A stretch of 64,000 nt of DNA from Roseiarcus sp963770035 (GCA_963770035.1 CAVYON010000031.1:201662-265661); one strand, 5' to 3'. Shown: positions 38,654 through 47,202, counted from the first letter of the stretch. The notes: generated by a model from the sequence alone, not told the origin. A program made the numbers and translations.

Positions 38654-39148
38654 TGGACTTTCCAAAGCCAGGGAGCGCCCGCCATCGCCGCCGCGACTGA
38701 ACAGCGTCCGACCGGCGGACCCTCCGGCGCGGAGGCAAGCCTCGCAGGCGAGGTCCGCGCCGTCCTCGGCAAGCTGACGCGCCGGCTGCGCGACAGGGCG
38801 CTGCCCGGAGATCTCAGCTGGTCGCAGGCGCACGTGCTCGGCCGGCTGGAGCGCGACGGTCCCGCGACGCTGACCGCGCTCGCGCGCACAGAAAACATGC
38901 GCTCGCAATCGATGGGCGCGATCGTCGGTCCCCTGGAGGAGGCGGGCCTCGTCGCCGGCGCCCCGGATCCGAACGACGGCCGGCAGACCCTGCTGTCGAT
39001 CACCGCGCTCGGTCGCGATTATGTCCGGCAGAACCGCCGAACCCGAGAGGACTGGCTCGCCGAGCGGATCGGCGCAAAACTGACCCCTGCGGAGCAGGAG
39101 GTGCTTTGGCGCGCGCTCGCCCTCCTCGCTCGCATAGCCGCAAGCTGA
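38653..39148 (+). CDS. MarR-family transcriptional regulator, probable frameshift near the start
   Basis: Winged-helix repressor of about 164 residues. The clear part reads LAGEVRAVLGKLTRRLRDRAL, SWSQAHVLGRLERDGPATLTAL, RSQSMGAIVGPLEEAGLVAG and DPNDGRQTLLSITALG, the recognition helix and wing of MarR. No start codon precedes this in frame; the ATG at 38653 becomes its start if one G is removed from GGG at 38671-38673, giving MDFPKPGAPAIAAATE. Without that, translation would start at the internal ATG at 38834 and lose the first helices. It likely controls itself and the isochorismatase-like and AbrB genes downstream. Confidence 0.82.
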
Positions 39149-39202
39149 ATCTCGCCGAACCGCTTGCCGATTGCGACGGCGAACCCGAACAGAGGAGCCG
39201 TC

Positions 39203-39766
39203 ATGGCCGCAACCACGCTCGATCCCAAGACCGCGCTGATCGTCATCGACCTGCAGAAGGGAATCGTCGGCATGCCGACCGCCCATCCGGCCGGCGAGAT
39301 CATTGCCCGCAGCGCCCGGCTCGCCGAGGCGTTCCGACGCCGCGGGCTCCCCGTCGTCCTGGTGAATGTGGCGGGCGTCGCGCCCGGCCGGACCGAGCAG
39401 GCGCGGCGCGCTGGCGCCTTCCCCGAAGGCTGGACGGAGCTTGTGGAGGCGTTGAACCCGCAGCCGCAGGACCATCGCGTGACCAAGCGCACCTGGGGCG
39501 CCTTCACCAACACCGGCCTCCTCGACTATTTGCGGCGCGAGGGCGTGACGCAGGTCGTGATCGTCGGGATCTCGACCAGCGCCGGCGTCGAATCGACCGC
39601 CCGGCAGGCGCACGAATTCGGCTTCCACGTCACGCTCGCGACCGACGCGATGACCGATATGCGCCCGGAAGCGCACGACAACAGCGTGCAGCGCATTTTC
39701 CCGCGCCTGGGCGAGACCGCGACGACCGACGAGATCCTGGCGCTGCTCGAAGGGCGGAGCGCTTGA
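39203..39766 (+). CDS. Isochorismatase-family hydrolase, catalytic Cys replaced by Gly
   Basis: A 187-residue cysteine-hydrolase-fold protein. ALIVIDLQKGIVGMP has the catalytic Asp, RVTKRTWGAFTNTGL the Lys, but the third residue, in VGISTSAGVESTARQA, is Gly where nicotinamidase-type enzymes have Cys. True isochorismatases also lack the Cys, so ether hydrolysis without a covalent intermediate is possible. ATG at 39203 follows GAGGAG. It is 54 bases from the MarR gene and 33 from the AbrB gene. Confidence 0.88.
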   Translation: MAATTLDPKTALIVIDLQKGIVGMPTAHPAGEIIARSARLAEAFRRRGLPVVLVNVAGVAPGRTEQARRAGAFPEGWTELVEALNPQPQDHRVTKRTWGAFTNTGLLDYLRREGVTQVVIVGISTSAGVESTARQAHEFGFHVTLATDAMTDMRPEAHDNSVQRIFPRLGETATTDEILALLEGRSA

Positions 39767-39799
39767 GCGAGCGCGAGCGTCCGCTCGTGGGACCGCGGT

Positions 39800-40852
39800 T
39801 TGCGTAGCCGGGCCAGGGCGGCCGCGCACTGGGCGATCCTCATCGCGCTGACGGCGGCGCTCGTCGGCGGGCTCGAGCTTCTGCGCCTGCCTGCCGCGCT
39901 GATGCTCGGGTCGCTGGCCGCGGCCGCGGCGCTGACCGCAGCCGACGTCGAGGTCCGGGTTCCGCCGCGGCTTTTCCTGGGCGCCCAGGCGATCGTCGGC
40001 TGCCTGATTGCGCGCGTCATTCTCCCTTCGACGATGAAGGAAATGGCGCACGACTGGCCGACCTTCCTCGGCGGGGTCCTGTCGGTGATCGCCGTCAGCG
40101 TCGCGCTCGGCTGGCTGCTCGCGCGCCTGCGCGTCCTTCCGGGAACGACCGCGGTCTGGGGCGCCTTCCCGGGCGCAGCGACCGTCATGACGCTGATGGC
40201 CGAGGGTTTCGGCGCCGACGTTCGCCTCGTCGCTCTTATGCAATATCTGCGCGTGGTCATGGTCGCCGTCGCCGCGACCCTGGTCGCGAGCGTCTGGACG
40301 GCGGCGACGCCGCATGCGGCGGCGCCGATCGTCTGGTTTCCGCCGGTCGCGTGGCCGTCGCTGGCCGCGACCCTTACGCTTGCGGCCCTGTCCGCGGCGA
40401 TCGGCCGCGTGTTCCGCATTCCGGCCGGGCCGATGCTCGTCGCCATGGCGGCGGGCGTCCTGATGCAGACCGCGGGGCTCATGCGGATCGAGCTGCCGCC
40501 CTGGCTGCTGGCGCCCGCCTATTGCCTGGTCGGATGGAGCATCGGCGGGCGTTTCAACCGGCCGATCCTGCTCCATGCGGCCAAGGTTCTGCCGGCGCTT
40601 GCGGCCTCGATCCTCACCCTGATCGGCGTCTGCGGCGGCCTCGCCGCGGCGCTGGCGCATTTCGCTCATGTCGACGCTCTGACGGCCTATCTCGCGATGA
40701 GCCCGGGCGGCGCCGATTCGGTCGCCATCATCGCCGCATCGACCCCCGTCGACATGTCGTTCATCATGGCGATGCAGATCGCGCGGTTCCTGCTTGTCCT
40801 GTTCGCCGGGCCGGCGATCGCCCGCTTCGTCGCCTCGCGCGCCGGACGGTGA
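39800..40852 (+). CDS. AbrB-family membrane protein (putative transporter)
   Basis: A 350-residue integral membrane protein with about ten helices, in two related halves as in the AbrB/Ammonia_monoox family: LLRLPAALMLGSLAAAA.., RLFLGAQAIVGCLIA and PGTTAVWGAFPGAATVMTLMAE in the first, FRIPAGPMLVAMAAGVL and AMSPGGADSVAIIA in the second. It starts with TTG at 39800, with no stronger alternative nearby. Substrate unknown; it shares a strand and short spacing with the hydrolase and MarR genes. Confidence 0.88.
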   Translation: MRSRARAAAHWAILIALTAALVGGLELLRLPAALMLGSLAAAAALTAADVEVRVPPRLFLGAQAIVGCLIARVILPSTMKEMAHDWPTFLGGVLSVIAVSVALGWLLARLRVLPGTTAVWGAFPGAATVMTLMAEGFGADVRLVALMQYLRVVMVAVAATLVASVWTAATPHAAAPIVWFPPVAWPSLAATLTLAALSAAIGRVFRIPAGPMLVAMAAGVLMQTAGLMRIELPPWLLAPAYCLVGWSIGGRFNRPILLHAAKVLPALAASILTLIGVCGGLAAALAHFAHVDALTAYLAMSPGGADSVAIIAASTPVDMSFIMAMQIARFLLVLFAGPAIARFVASRAGR

Positions 40853-41178
40853 GGGCGTCCAGTCGACGCATTCATGCGTGCCGTTGGGCCCACGCGCAAG
40901 GTTGGCGCGCGTCCTTAGCCGCCTCTCGCCTCGGCCGGACGGGATTTATGGCGCGGGCGGCATGCGCAAGTCATAAGTCTACGCTGTGAAAGGTCGCATT
41001 GCTTGAGACACACGGCGCCAATCGCGAGGCAATCAGCGCGGGCGGCGGACGCTGTTAACAGAATTGACCGGCGAAATTTGAGGTTGCTCGACGGCGCTGG
41101 AGTTGTTATTCTCCGTGGCGGTGCATTCATACTGAAAAAACTCGACAATCTGTGCTAACTCTTGATGAGGCGGCTCGC
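40853..41178. other. No gene recognised
   Basis: Short frames only. The sequence becomes more AT-rich after 41080 (ACTGAAAAAACTC), plausibly promoter DNA for the secreted protein that follows. Confidence 0.35.
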
Positions 41179-41523
41179 ATGACCGTTCGCTCAATTGTCG
41201 CCGTCGTTTTCGTCTTTGTCGTCTCCGGCCCGACAGCCGGTTTGGCCGAAACGCGGATGATGTCCGATCCGTCCGGGGCGATTCCCCTCGCAGCGCCCGC
41301 GGGCGCCCCTCAATGCTGCTCGACCGGCGCGCCTTCGGTCGCCGACGCCAGCGCGATCGATGGCGTCCCGCTGCCCGACCAGGTGGCGGCGGCGGCCGGC
41401 GTCGATCCGTCGCCCGTGTCGGCGAGCGATGTTACGATTCCCTTGGGCGATTCCGCACGGCCGTCGTTCGTGGCGAGGCTGCTGACCCAACTCGCTCAAC
41501 TTGTCGGAGCCGGGTCGCGCTGA
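41179..41523 (+). CDS. Small secreted hypothetical protein
   Basis: A 114-residue protein with a signal peptide (residues 1-24, IVAVVFVFVVSGPTAGLAE) and a low-complexity Ala/Pro/Ser-rich mature part containing a CC pair (APQCCSTGAP). The ATG at 41179 follows GAGGCGG. No domain is recognisable. It converges on pyrB with 17 bases between the stops. Confidence 0.6.
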   Translation: MTVRSIVAVVFVFVVSGPTAGLAETRMMSDPSGAIPLAAPAGAPQCCSTGAPSVADASAIDGVPLPDQVAAAAGVDPSPVSASDVTIPLGDSARPSFVARLLTQLAQLVGAGSR

Positions 41524-41540
41524 CCCGGGAGGCCGGCCGG

Positions 41541-42485
41541 TCACCCGTTCGGCAGATTGCGCGCCAGCGCCTCGAGCACGGCCATGCGCACCGCGACGCC
41601 CATCTCGACCTGCTCGCGGATCAGCGACTGCGCGCCGTCGGCGACAGCCGTGTCGATTTCGACGCCGCGATTCATCGGGCCGGGATGCATGACGAGCGCG
41701 CCGGGCTTGGCCTGCGCCAGCTTTTCCTCATCCAGGCCGAAATAGCGGAAATATTCTCGCGCGCTCGGCACGAAGGCGCCGGACATGCGTTCGCGCTGCA
41801 GGCGCAGCATCATCACGATGTCGGCGTCCTTCAGTCCCGCCCGCATGTCGCGAAAGGCCTCGACGCCCATGGCTTCGACGCCGGCGGGCAACAGGGTCGA
41901 GGGGCCGATCACGCGAACGCGCGCGCCGAGCTTGCCGAGCAACAAGATATTGGAGCGGGCGACGCGCGAATGGAGGATGTCGCCGCAGATCGCCACCGTC
42001 AGCCCCTCGATGCGGCCGAGGTTGCGGCGGATCGTCAGGGCGTCGAGCAGCGCCTGGGTCGGATGTTCGTGGGCGCCGTCGCCGGCGTTGATGACCGAAC
42101 AATCGACTTTGCGCGCAAGCAGCGACACGGCGCCCGCGGCGTGGTGGCGCACCACCAGAATGTCGGGCCGCATGGCGTTCAGCGTCATCGCCGTGTCGAT
42201 CAGCGTCTCGCCCTTTTTGACGCTCGACGCCCCGACGGCCATGTTCATCACGTCGGCGCCGAGCCGCTTGCCGGCGAGTTCGAACGAGGACTGGGTGCGG
42301 GTCGAGGCCTCGAAGAACAGGTTGATCTGGGTGCGCCCGCGTAAGGTGGAGCGCTTCTTCTCGACCTGGCGCGAAATGGCGACCGCCTCGTCGGCGAGAT
42401 CGAGCAGCGCCTCGATCTCGGGGCGCGAGAGGTGCTCGATGCCGAGCAGGTGGCGCTGGGCGAAGATGGGCGCGGAGGGGGACAT
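41541..42485 (-). CDS. pyrB: Aspartate carbamoyltransferase catalytic subunit
   Basis: Second step of pyrimidine synthesis; 314 residues. The carbamoyl-phosphate site FFEASTRTQSSFE (residues ~55-67), SSVKKGETL, HEHPTQALLDA and GDILHSRVARSN are all present, and the C-terminal MHPGPMNRGVEI is complete. Start MSPSAPIFAQRHLLGIEHL at 42485. PyrC is not adjacent in this window; the DUF1810 gene lies 20 bases upstream. Confidence 0.96.
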   Translation of the reverse strand: MSPSAPIFAQRHLLGIEHLSRPEIEALLDLADEAVAISRQVEKKRSTLRGRTQINLFFEASTRTQSSFELAGKRLGADVMNMAVGASSVKKGETLIDTAMTLNAMRPDILVVRHHAAGAVSLLARKVDCSVINAGDGAHEHPTQALLDALTIRRNLGRIEGLTVAICGDILHSRVARSNILLLGKLGARVRVIGPSTLLPAGVEAMGVEAFRDMRAGLKDADIVMMLRLQRERMSGAFVPSAREYFRYFGLDEEKLAQAKPGALVMHPGPMNRGVEIDTAVADGAQSLIREQVEMGVAVRMAVLEALARNLPNG

Positions 42486-42505
42486 GGCGGGCGCGAGCTT
42501 TGGGC

Positions 42506-42931
42506 TCAGCGCCCGAGTTTGGCAAGCGTCGCCGGATCGCGCTCCCCAGCGAAGAACGCGTCGAGGCCATCCGCGAACACCGATGTCGGAGGGTCGGCGC
42601 AAGCGAACAGGGTCATCGACGAGCGGAACTTCATGGCGTCGACGGCGCCGAAGATCTGCCGCGCCGTTCGCCCCTCCGCCTCCAGGACGAGGCGAGCGCA
42701 ATCGGCGAGCCGCGGCCCGAGCACGGGATGGGCGAGATACGCCTTCGCCTCGTCGAGCGAGGATATGGCGTAGAACACCGAGGTCGGGCTGAGGCCGAGC
42801 CCGGCGATCTGCGGGAAGACGAACCACATCCAGTGCGACCGCTTCTCGCCGGCGAGGAGCTCCCGCACGACCGCGTCATAGACGGGCGCCTGGGCGTCGA
42901 CGAAGCGCTGAAGGTTGAAGGGGTCGGTCAT
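42506..42931 (-). CDS. DUF1810 family protein
   Basis: A 141-residue helical protein matching DUF1810: DPFNLQRFVDAQAPVYDAVVREL, KRSHWMWFVFPQIAGLG, SSLDEAKAYLAHPVLGPRL and MKFRSSMTLF. The family is widely distributed, and its function is unknown. The start ATG at 42931 gives the standard N-terminus. Confidence 0.9.
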   Translation of the reverse strand: MTDPFNLQRFVDAQAPVYDAVVRELLAGEKRSHWMWFVFPQIAGLGLSPTSVFYAISSLDEAKAYLAHPVLGPRLADCARLVLEAEGRTARQIFGAVDAMKFRSSMTLFACADPPTSVFADGLDAFFAGERDPATLAKLGR

Positions 42932-43009
42932 GGCTAGGGCCGTGCTCAGATCGTAAATCGCTCGGGCTGCACACTGGGAGACGCCGCCCCCACCACCGCC
43001 CTCATAGCC

Positions 43010-43035
43010 CGTCGAAAGACGGGCGTCTTTCGACG
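43010..43035. repeat. Perfect hairpin CGTCGAAAGACG-GG-CGTCTTTCGACG
   Basis: Two 12-base arms that are exact complements with a two-base spacer. A related but imperfect unit (GACGCCCGTCTCTCGACGGGC) occurs in the repeat at 14133-14214. Confidence 0.8.
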
Positions 43036-43074
43036 CCCTATGCGGGCGGTCCCCTGTTCCGCTTCGCTGCACGA

Positions 43075-43110
43075 GGGAGGATATTGCCGAGGCCTCGGCA
43101 ATATCCTCCC
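43075..43110. repeat. 36-base perfect palindrome
   Basis: The left half GGGAGGATATTGCCGAGG is followed immediately by its exact reverse complement without a spacer. Such a spacerless palindrome would extrude as a cruciform rather than act as an RNA terminator. Confidence 0.85.
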
Positions 43111-43121
43111 CTGCGGAGCGG

Positions 43122-43369
43122 CTACGGGATGCACACATCTCTTGCGGCTCGCTGCCGCCGTGCCCGACGCGCGGAGGGCGGCTTCCTCCCCCCTTGTGGG
43201 GGAGGATTGAGGAGGGGGGTCGGGCCGAACTCTGAAAGTTTGGAGCCCTTCCAATGCAAGATGAGAGGTGAGCGCGACCCCCCACCCTGTCCCGCCCCCA
43301 CAAGGGGGGCGGGGACGTCAGCCGCCGTTGAGTGGAGCCCGACTGCTACGAGATGTGTGCATCCCGTAG
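43122..43369. repeat. Composite inverted repeat, MITE-like
   Basis: CTACGGGATGCACACATCTC at 43122-43141 is exactly complementary to 43350-43369. Inside, CCCCCCTTGTGGGGGAGG (near 43187) and CCCCCACAAGGGGGGCGGG (near 43295) are in inverted relation. The unit of ~250 bases has no coding capacity and looks like a miniature element or two repeat copies in opposite orientation. Confidence 0.65.
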
Positions 43370-43451
43370 TGCGGAGCGGGGGAAGGGGACCCTGCGAAGC
43401 AGGGTGGAGGGGGCTCCCGCGGCCAACTTAGAGCCAGTGCAAGCCATCCTG

Positions 43452-44301
43452 TCAGCCCGCTTTTGGGTAGTCCGCGCTGCGCGCGACCGCCTCGACCGAC
43501 GCATGCTCCTTCCGAACCGCCTCGATCTCGGCGACGATGCGGTCATAGCCGTCAGCGCCGAGCGGCAGCCGCAGCGGCGGATCGCTCCGCTCGACCGTTG
43601 CGATGATCGCTTCGGCGCCGCGCGCCGGATCGCCCGGCTGCTGACCGCTAAAGCCCTGGATCTGGTTGCGCCGGGCGATGGCGGTCGCTGCGTAAGCCTC
43701 GATCGGCCGCTTCGGCGTCTTGCAGCGAACGCCCGCCCCAGTCGGTGCGGAACGGGCCCGGCTCGACGATCAGGACCTTGATCCCGAGCGGCCCGACCTC
43801 CTTCGAGAGCGCCTCCGACAGGCCCTCGACGGCGAATTTGGTCGCCGCGTAATAGGCGGAGCCCGGATTGCCGATGAAGCCGCCGACCGAGGAGACGTTG
43901 ACGATCGCGCCCGACTTCTCAGCCCGCATCAGCGGCAGCACGGCGCGGGTCAGGGCCGCGAGACCGAAGAAGTTGGTCTCGAACATGGCGCGGATGTCCG
44001 CGTCGTCGCCCTCCTCGACCGCGGCGAGATAGCCATAGCCGGCGTTGTTGACGAGCACGTCGATGCGGCCGAACTTCTGCTTTGTCGCCTCCACGGCCGC
44101 CGCGATCTCGGCCGGCTTGTCGACGTCGAGCTTGAGCGCCAGCGCGCTCGCCTCATGGCCGGCGACGAGGTCGGAGACCTTGGCGGAGTCACGCGCGGTG
44201 ACGGCGACGCGGTAGCCCCGCGCGATCAGGATCGAGGCGAGTTCGCGGCCGAAGCCGGTCGAGCAGCCGGTGACGAGCCAGACGGGTTTCGTCGTCGCCA
44301 T
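43452..44301 (-). CDS. Short-chain dehydrogenase/reductase, copy 1, frameshifted
   Basis: Classical SDR oxidoreductase: VTGCSTGFGRELASILIARGYRV nucleotide site, NNAGYGYL, active Ser in VNVSS, YYAATKFAVEGLSEAL with catalytic Tyr/Lys, and PGPFRTDW. After GGRSL the frame is broken near 43720-43724 by one extra base; the next frame continues TPKRPIEAYAATAIARRN and ends VARSADYPKAG at 43452. The corrected protein is ~280 residues, of the usual size. ATG at 44301 lies six bases after the stop of copy 2, so these are tandem duplicated genes in one operon. Substrate unknown. Confidence 0.85.
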
Positions 44302-44306
44302 GGCCC

Positions 44307-45167
44307 TCACCCCGCCTTCGGGAAGTCGGCGCCGCGGGCGATGGCCTCGACGGAGGCGATCTCCTTGCGCACCGACTCGAGTCTCGCCGCTTATGCCTTC
44401 GAATGCAATGCGACCCGAGCGGCAGTCGAAGCGGCGGCTTCGCGCTGCTCGACCGTGGCGATGATCGCCTCGGCGGCGCGGACCGGGTCGCCGGGCTGCG
44501 AGCCGCTGTAACCGTGAATCGCGTTGCGGCGGGCGACCGCCGTCTCTGTGTAAGCCTCGATCGGGTGTTTCGGCGTTTTGAGCGAGCGGCCGGCCCAGTC
44601 GGTCCGGAAGGGGCCGGGCTCGACGATCAGCACCTTGATGCCGAACGGAGCGACCTCCTTGGCGAGCGCCTCGGACAGGCCCTCGACCGCGAATTTGGTG
44701 GCGTTGTAGTAGCCGGTGCCCGGAAAGCCGATGAAGCCGCCCTGCGACGAGATGTTGACGATCGCGCCCGTCTTCTCAGCCCGCATCAGCGGCAGGACGG
44801 CGCGGGTGATCGCGGCGAGGCCGAACACGTTCGTCTCGAACATGGCGCGGATGTCCGCGTCTTCGCCCTCTTCGACCGCCGACAGATAACCGTAACCGGC
44901 GTTGTTGACGAGCACGTCGATGCGGCCGAATTTCTGCTTCGTCGCTTCGACGGCCGCCGCGATTTCGGCCGGCTTGTCGACGTCGAGCCTCAAGGCCAGC
45001 GCGTTGGCGCCGTGGCCGGCGACGAGGTCGGAGACCTTGGCAGGGTCGCGTGCGGTGGCGGCGACGCGGTAGCCGCGCCCGATCAAGATGGACGCCAGCT
45101 CCCGTCCGAATCCGGTCGAGCAGCCGGTGATGAGCCAAACGGGTTTGTCGTGAGAAGAGTTGGCCAT
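44307..45167 (-). CDS. Short-chain dehydrogenase/reductase, copy 2, frameshifted at the C-terminus
   Basis: Paralogue of copy 1 (about 85% identical through the core): ITGCSTGFGRELASILIGRGYRV, NNAGYGYLSAV, ISSQGGFIG, YYNATKFAVEGLSEAL, PGPFRTDWAGRSLKTPKHPIEAY. As sequenced it stops early at 44391. Three single-base gains (near 44441-44443, 44407-44408 and 44391-44392) restore PPLRLPLGSH, then AFEG, then LESVRKEIASVEAIARGADFPKAG with the stop at 44307, matching the end of copy 1. ATG at 45167 follows GCGAGG. Confidence 0.85.
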
Positions 45168-45299
45168 GGCGACCTCGCAAAGGGGTATGTTGGGGATTGG
45201 GCTATTGTGGCATGCCAGCGCGGTGGCGCGCAATCCGGGTGCGTTGCGGTATTGAGAGTTTGATCGTATCTTCAATACGCCACGAACAAGGCGACCCCC

Positions 45300-45536
45300 A
45301 TTCTACAAATCCGCAACGCGCGCGTTGCTGCATTGGCGGCCAAATTGGCGGCGGTTCGAAAGAGTTCGAAGACGGACGCCGTCCGGCACGCGCTGGAGAA
45401 CGAGCTCGCGCGCATCGAGAGCGCAAAACCGCTCGCCGACAGGTTGCGCCCACTTCAGGACCGCATAGCGGATCGGCCCGCAACCGGACTCGAAGCGGAC
45501 ACGGTTTTCTATGACGCGCTGAGCGGGGACCTGTGA
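45300..45536 (+). CDS. VapB-like antitoxin, no standard start codon
   Basis: About 79 codons of a ribbon-helix-helix/AbrB-like VapB (PSK family): LQIRNARVAALAAKLAAVRKSSKTDAVRHALE and the C-terminal toxin-binding FYDALSGDL. The conserved beginning LQIRN is preceded in frame only by ATT at 45300, so the start is either ATT or has been lost by mutation; a TTG at 45330 would cut into the domain. The stop overlaps the vapC GTG as GTGA. Its toxin partner is truncated. Confidence 0.7.
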   Translation: MLQIRNARVAALAAKLAAVRKSSKTDAVRHALENELARIESAKPLADRLRPLQDRIADRPATGLEADTVFYDALSGDL

Positions 45537-45601
45537 TCGTCATCGACGCCTCGGCCATCGTCGCAAATCCGGCGCACGAGCCCGAGCGACGCGACCTTTA
45601 A
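45533..45601 (+). pseudogene. Truncated VapC (PIN-domain) toxin
   Basis: GTG at 45533 begins VIVIDASAIVANPAHEPERRDL and then TAA. The first ~22 residues keep the catalytic Asp (VIDASA) of VapC, but the rest of the PIN domain is gone and does not reappear in another frame downstream. The toxin is therefore dead, leaving the antitoxin as an orphan. Confidence 0.7.
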
Positions 45602-45649
45602 CGTGCGGTCATCATCGACGCCCTGAGGCGACGACGAGGAGGAGCAGCC

Positions 45650-45946
45650 GTGGACCTCAAAGAAGCAATTGCGGCGGCGAAGCGCCATATAGAAGGAGCC
45701 TACGAAGACGAGCACGTCACCGACATCGAGTTTGAAGAAATAGAACATGAAGAAGGCTATGGACGATGGCTGGTGACTGTTGCCTTTTCCCGGCCTTGGA
45801 AGACACCCAAGACAAGAGCGCAGGAGGTTTTGGAGAACATCGGAGCAATGCCTCCGGAGCGAAGGTCGGTGAAAATTGTAGCTATGAACGAAGATGGAAC
45901 GGTTGCTTCCATAAAGGATAGATCGTTTGCGGAAATCAGGCAATGA
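45650..45946 (+). CDS. Hypothetical protein, first gene of a pair with a PIN-like protein
   Basis: A 98-residue acidic protein starting at GTG 45650 with GGAGGAG upstream: LKEAIAAAKRHIEGAYEDEHV, then TDIEFEEIEHEEGYGRWLVTV, AFSRPWKTPKT and VKIVAMNEDGTVASIKDRSF. The VTVAFSRPW / VKxxxMNxDGxVxSxKxR pattern is one I associate with a conserved family found next to PIN-like proteins. Its stop overlaps the next ATG. GC content falls here, suggesting horizontal gain. Function unknown. Confidence 0.7.
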   Translation: MDLKEAIAAAKRHIEGAYEDEHVTDIEFEEIEHEEGYGRWLVTVAFSRPWKTPKTRAQEVLENIGAMPPERRSVKIVAMNEDGTVASIKDRSFAEIRQ

Positions 45947-46425
45947 ATGATGTCGTCATCGTCGACAGCAATCTTTTTCTATTACTTATCGTTGGCTCAG
46001 CGTCGGTTTCTTATATTGAGAAACACAAGCGCCTCAGCGGCGGATACTCCAGGGAGGACTTCTCTACGCTGGGAAAGATAATTTCAGAATTTTCCGAGAT
46101 TGTGTCAATTCCACACGTACTGACGGAAGTCTCCAATCTCGCGAGACAAATCGATAATCCCGCATGAGCATCGATCCTGGCAAAGTTAAAGGCATTTATT
46201 TCGGCAACCCTAGAGTTGCGTATTCCTAGCGAAAGAGGGACTCAAAGGAGCGAGTTTGAGAATTTCGGTCTGACCGACAGCGTTCTTTTACACCTCTGTA
46301 CCCTCTCCCTGAAGGGAATTGCGCCCACGCTTGTTACAGTCGATGCGCGGCTTGCCAACGCGGCAAACTCACTTGGATATAGCGTTATTGACTTTGGGAG
46401 AGATTTCCAACGAACGCGCTATTGA
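45943..46425 (+). pseudogene. PIN-like protein interrupted by an in-frame stop
   Basis: About 160 codons in one frame with a TGA at 46165-46167 after RQIDNP. Before it: MNDVVIVDSNLFLLLIVGSASVSYI, EKHKRLSGGYSREDF and SIPHVLTEVSNLAR; after it: FGLTDSVLLHLC, APTLVTVDARLANAANSLGYSVIDF. The spaced acidic residues (VDSN, LTEVSN, LTDS, TVDARLA) fit a PIN/NYN nuclease core. A single CGA-to-TGA change explains the stop. It is coupled to the upstream small gene and is AT-rich relative to the window; a toxin-antitoxin or defence role is inferred. Confidence 0.7.
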
Positions 46426-46498
46426 CCGAATAGCTGCTCATGAGTGAATCGGCCTCCGTCTCTCCATATCCTGCGCCCGGACCGAAACGAGACCCGCC

Positions 46499-46921
46499 CT
46501 ACAGCCACAGCCGGAGGACCACTTCCCCCCTGATGTCGACGCCGGTCTCTCGCCACCCCCTCGCGCGGTAGAAGTCAGCTGCGCGTGTGCCCTCGCCGGT
46601 CGTCAGGAAGGCTTGGCGATTTCCTGCCTGCCGCAGCCTTTCGACCGCTTCGCTGAGCAGCGCGGTTCCATGCCCGCGTCCGTGCGCTTCGTCGATGACG
46701 AACAGCGCCCAGACGTACCCGGTCTGAGGGTTCGCGCAGGCAAAGCCTTGCACGCCGGCTTCGTCCTCCGACACCAGAAAGATCGCCGCCTTCAGATACC
46801 AGGCCACTTCCTCGTCCGTCACCAGCGAAGGATCGGTCAGCCTGTTTTGCGCTGTTCCATGCCGCACGTCCCAAATGCGGGGCAGATCGGCTTCAGTGGC
46901 GGCCCGGATGGTGATTGGCAT
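46499..46921 (-). CDS. GNAT-family N-acetyltransferase
   Basis: A 140-residue acetyltransferase: MPITIRAATEADLPRIWDVR, AAIFLVSEDEAGVQGFACA, the acetyl-CoA motif WALFVIDEAHGRGHGTALL and RAADFYRARGWRETG. Start ATG at 46921 is where the family begins; an upstream in-frame ATG is not needed. Substrate unknown. It faces away from topA across the dispersed repeat at 46972. Confidence 0.88.
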   Translation of the reverse strand: MPITIRAATEADLPRIWDVRHGTAQNRLTDPSLVTDEEVAWYLKAAIFLVSEDEAGVQGFACANPQTGYVWALFVIDEAHGRGHGTALLSEAVERLRQAGNRQAFLTTGEGTRAADFYRARGWRETGVDIRGEVVLRLWL

Positions 46922-46971
46922 GGTCGAACCTTTTTCTCGTCGCAAGGCGCAGGACCTCTCAGACTCTACGC

Positions 46972-47068
46972 CGTCATCGCGAGCCGCGAAGCGGCGTGGC
47001 GATCCAGGAGAACGTGGGCGCCCTGCTTCTGGATCGCCGCGTCGCCCTCCGGGCTCCTCGCGATGACG
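46972..47068. repeat. CGTCATCGCGAG-type dispersed inverted repeat, second copy
   Basis: CGTCATCGCGAGCCGCGAAG at the left and GGCTCCTCGCGATGACG at the right, with GGCGATCCAGGAG and GGATCGCC as inner arms. It is a diverged relative of the element at 31723-31828, here upstream of topA. Confidence 0.65.
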
Positions 47069-47202
47069 GACTGGGATACGCTTGGAGCTGCACTCGCGGA
47101 ACGCCGCTCGCGCCCCGATTTGACACGCGGCCCCCGTCTCTCCATATCCCGCGCCCGGACCGGGACGAGGCTCGCCTCGAAAGGTCCGCCGAAGGACGCA
47201 GC

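Larger units (their letters stand above)
42932..43451. other. Intergenic cluster of palindromic repeats
   Basis: No gene. The segment is built from nested inverted repeats, listed individually below (43010-43035, 43075-43110, 43122-43369). Confidence 0.6.

Noticed and set aside
38645..40669. 674-codon minus-strand open frame
   Set aside because: Overlaps three well-supported plus-strand genes (MarR, isochorismatase-like, AbrB) and has only low-complexity charged sequence.
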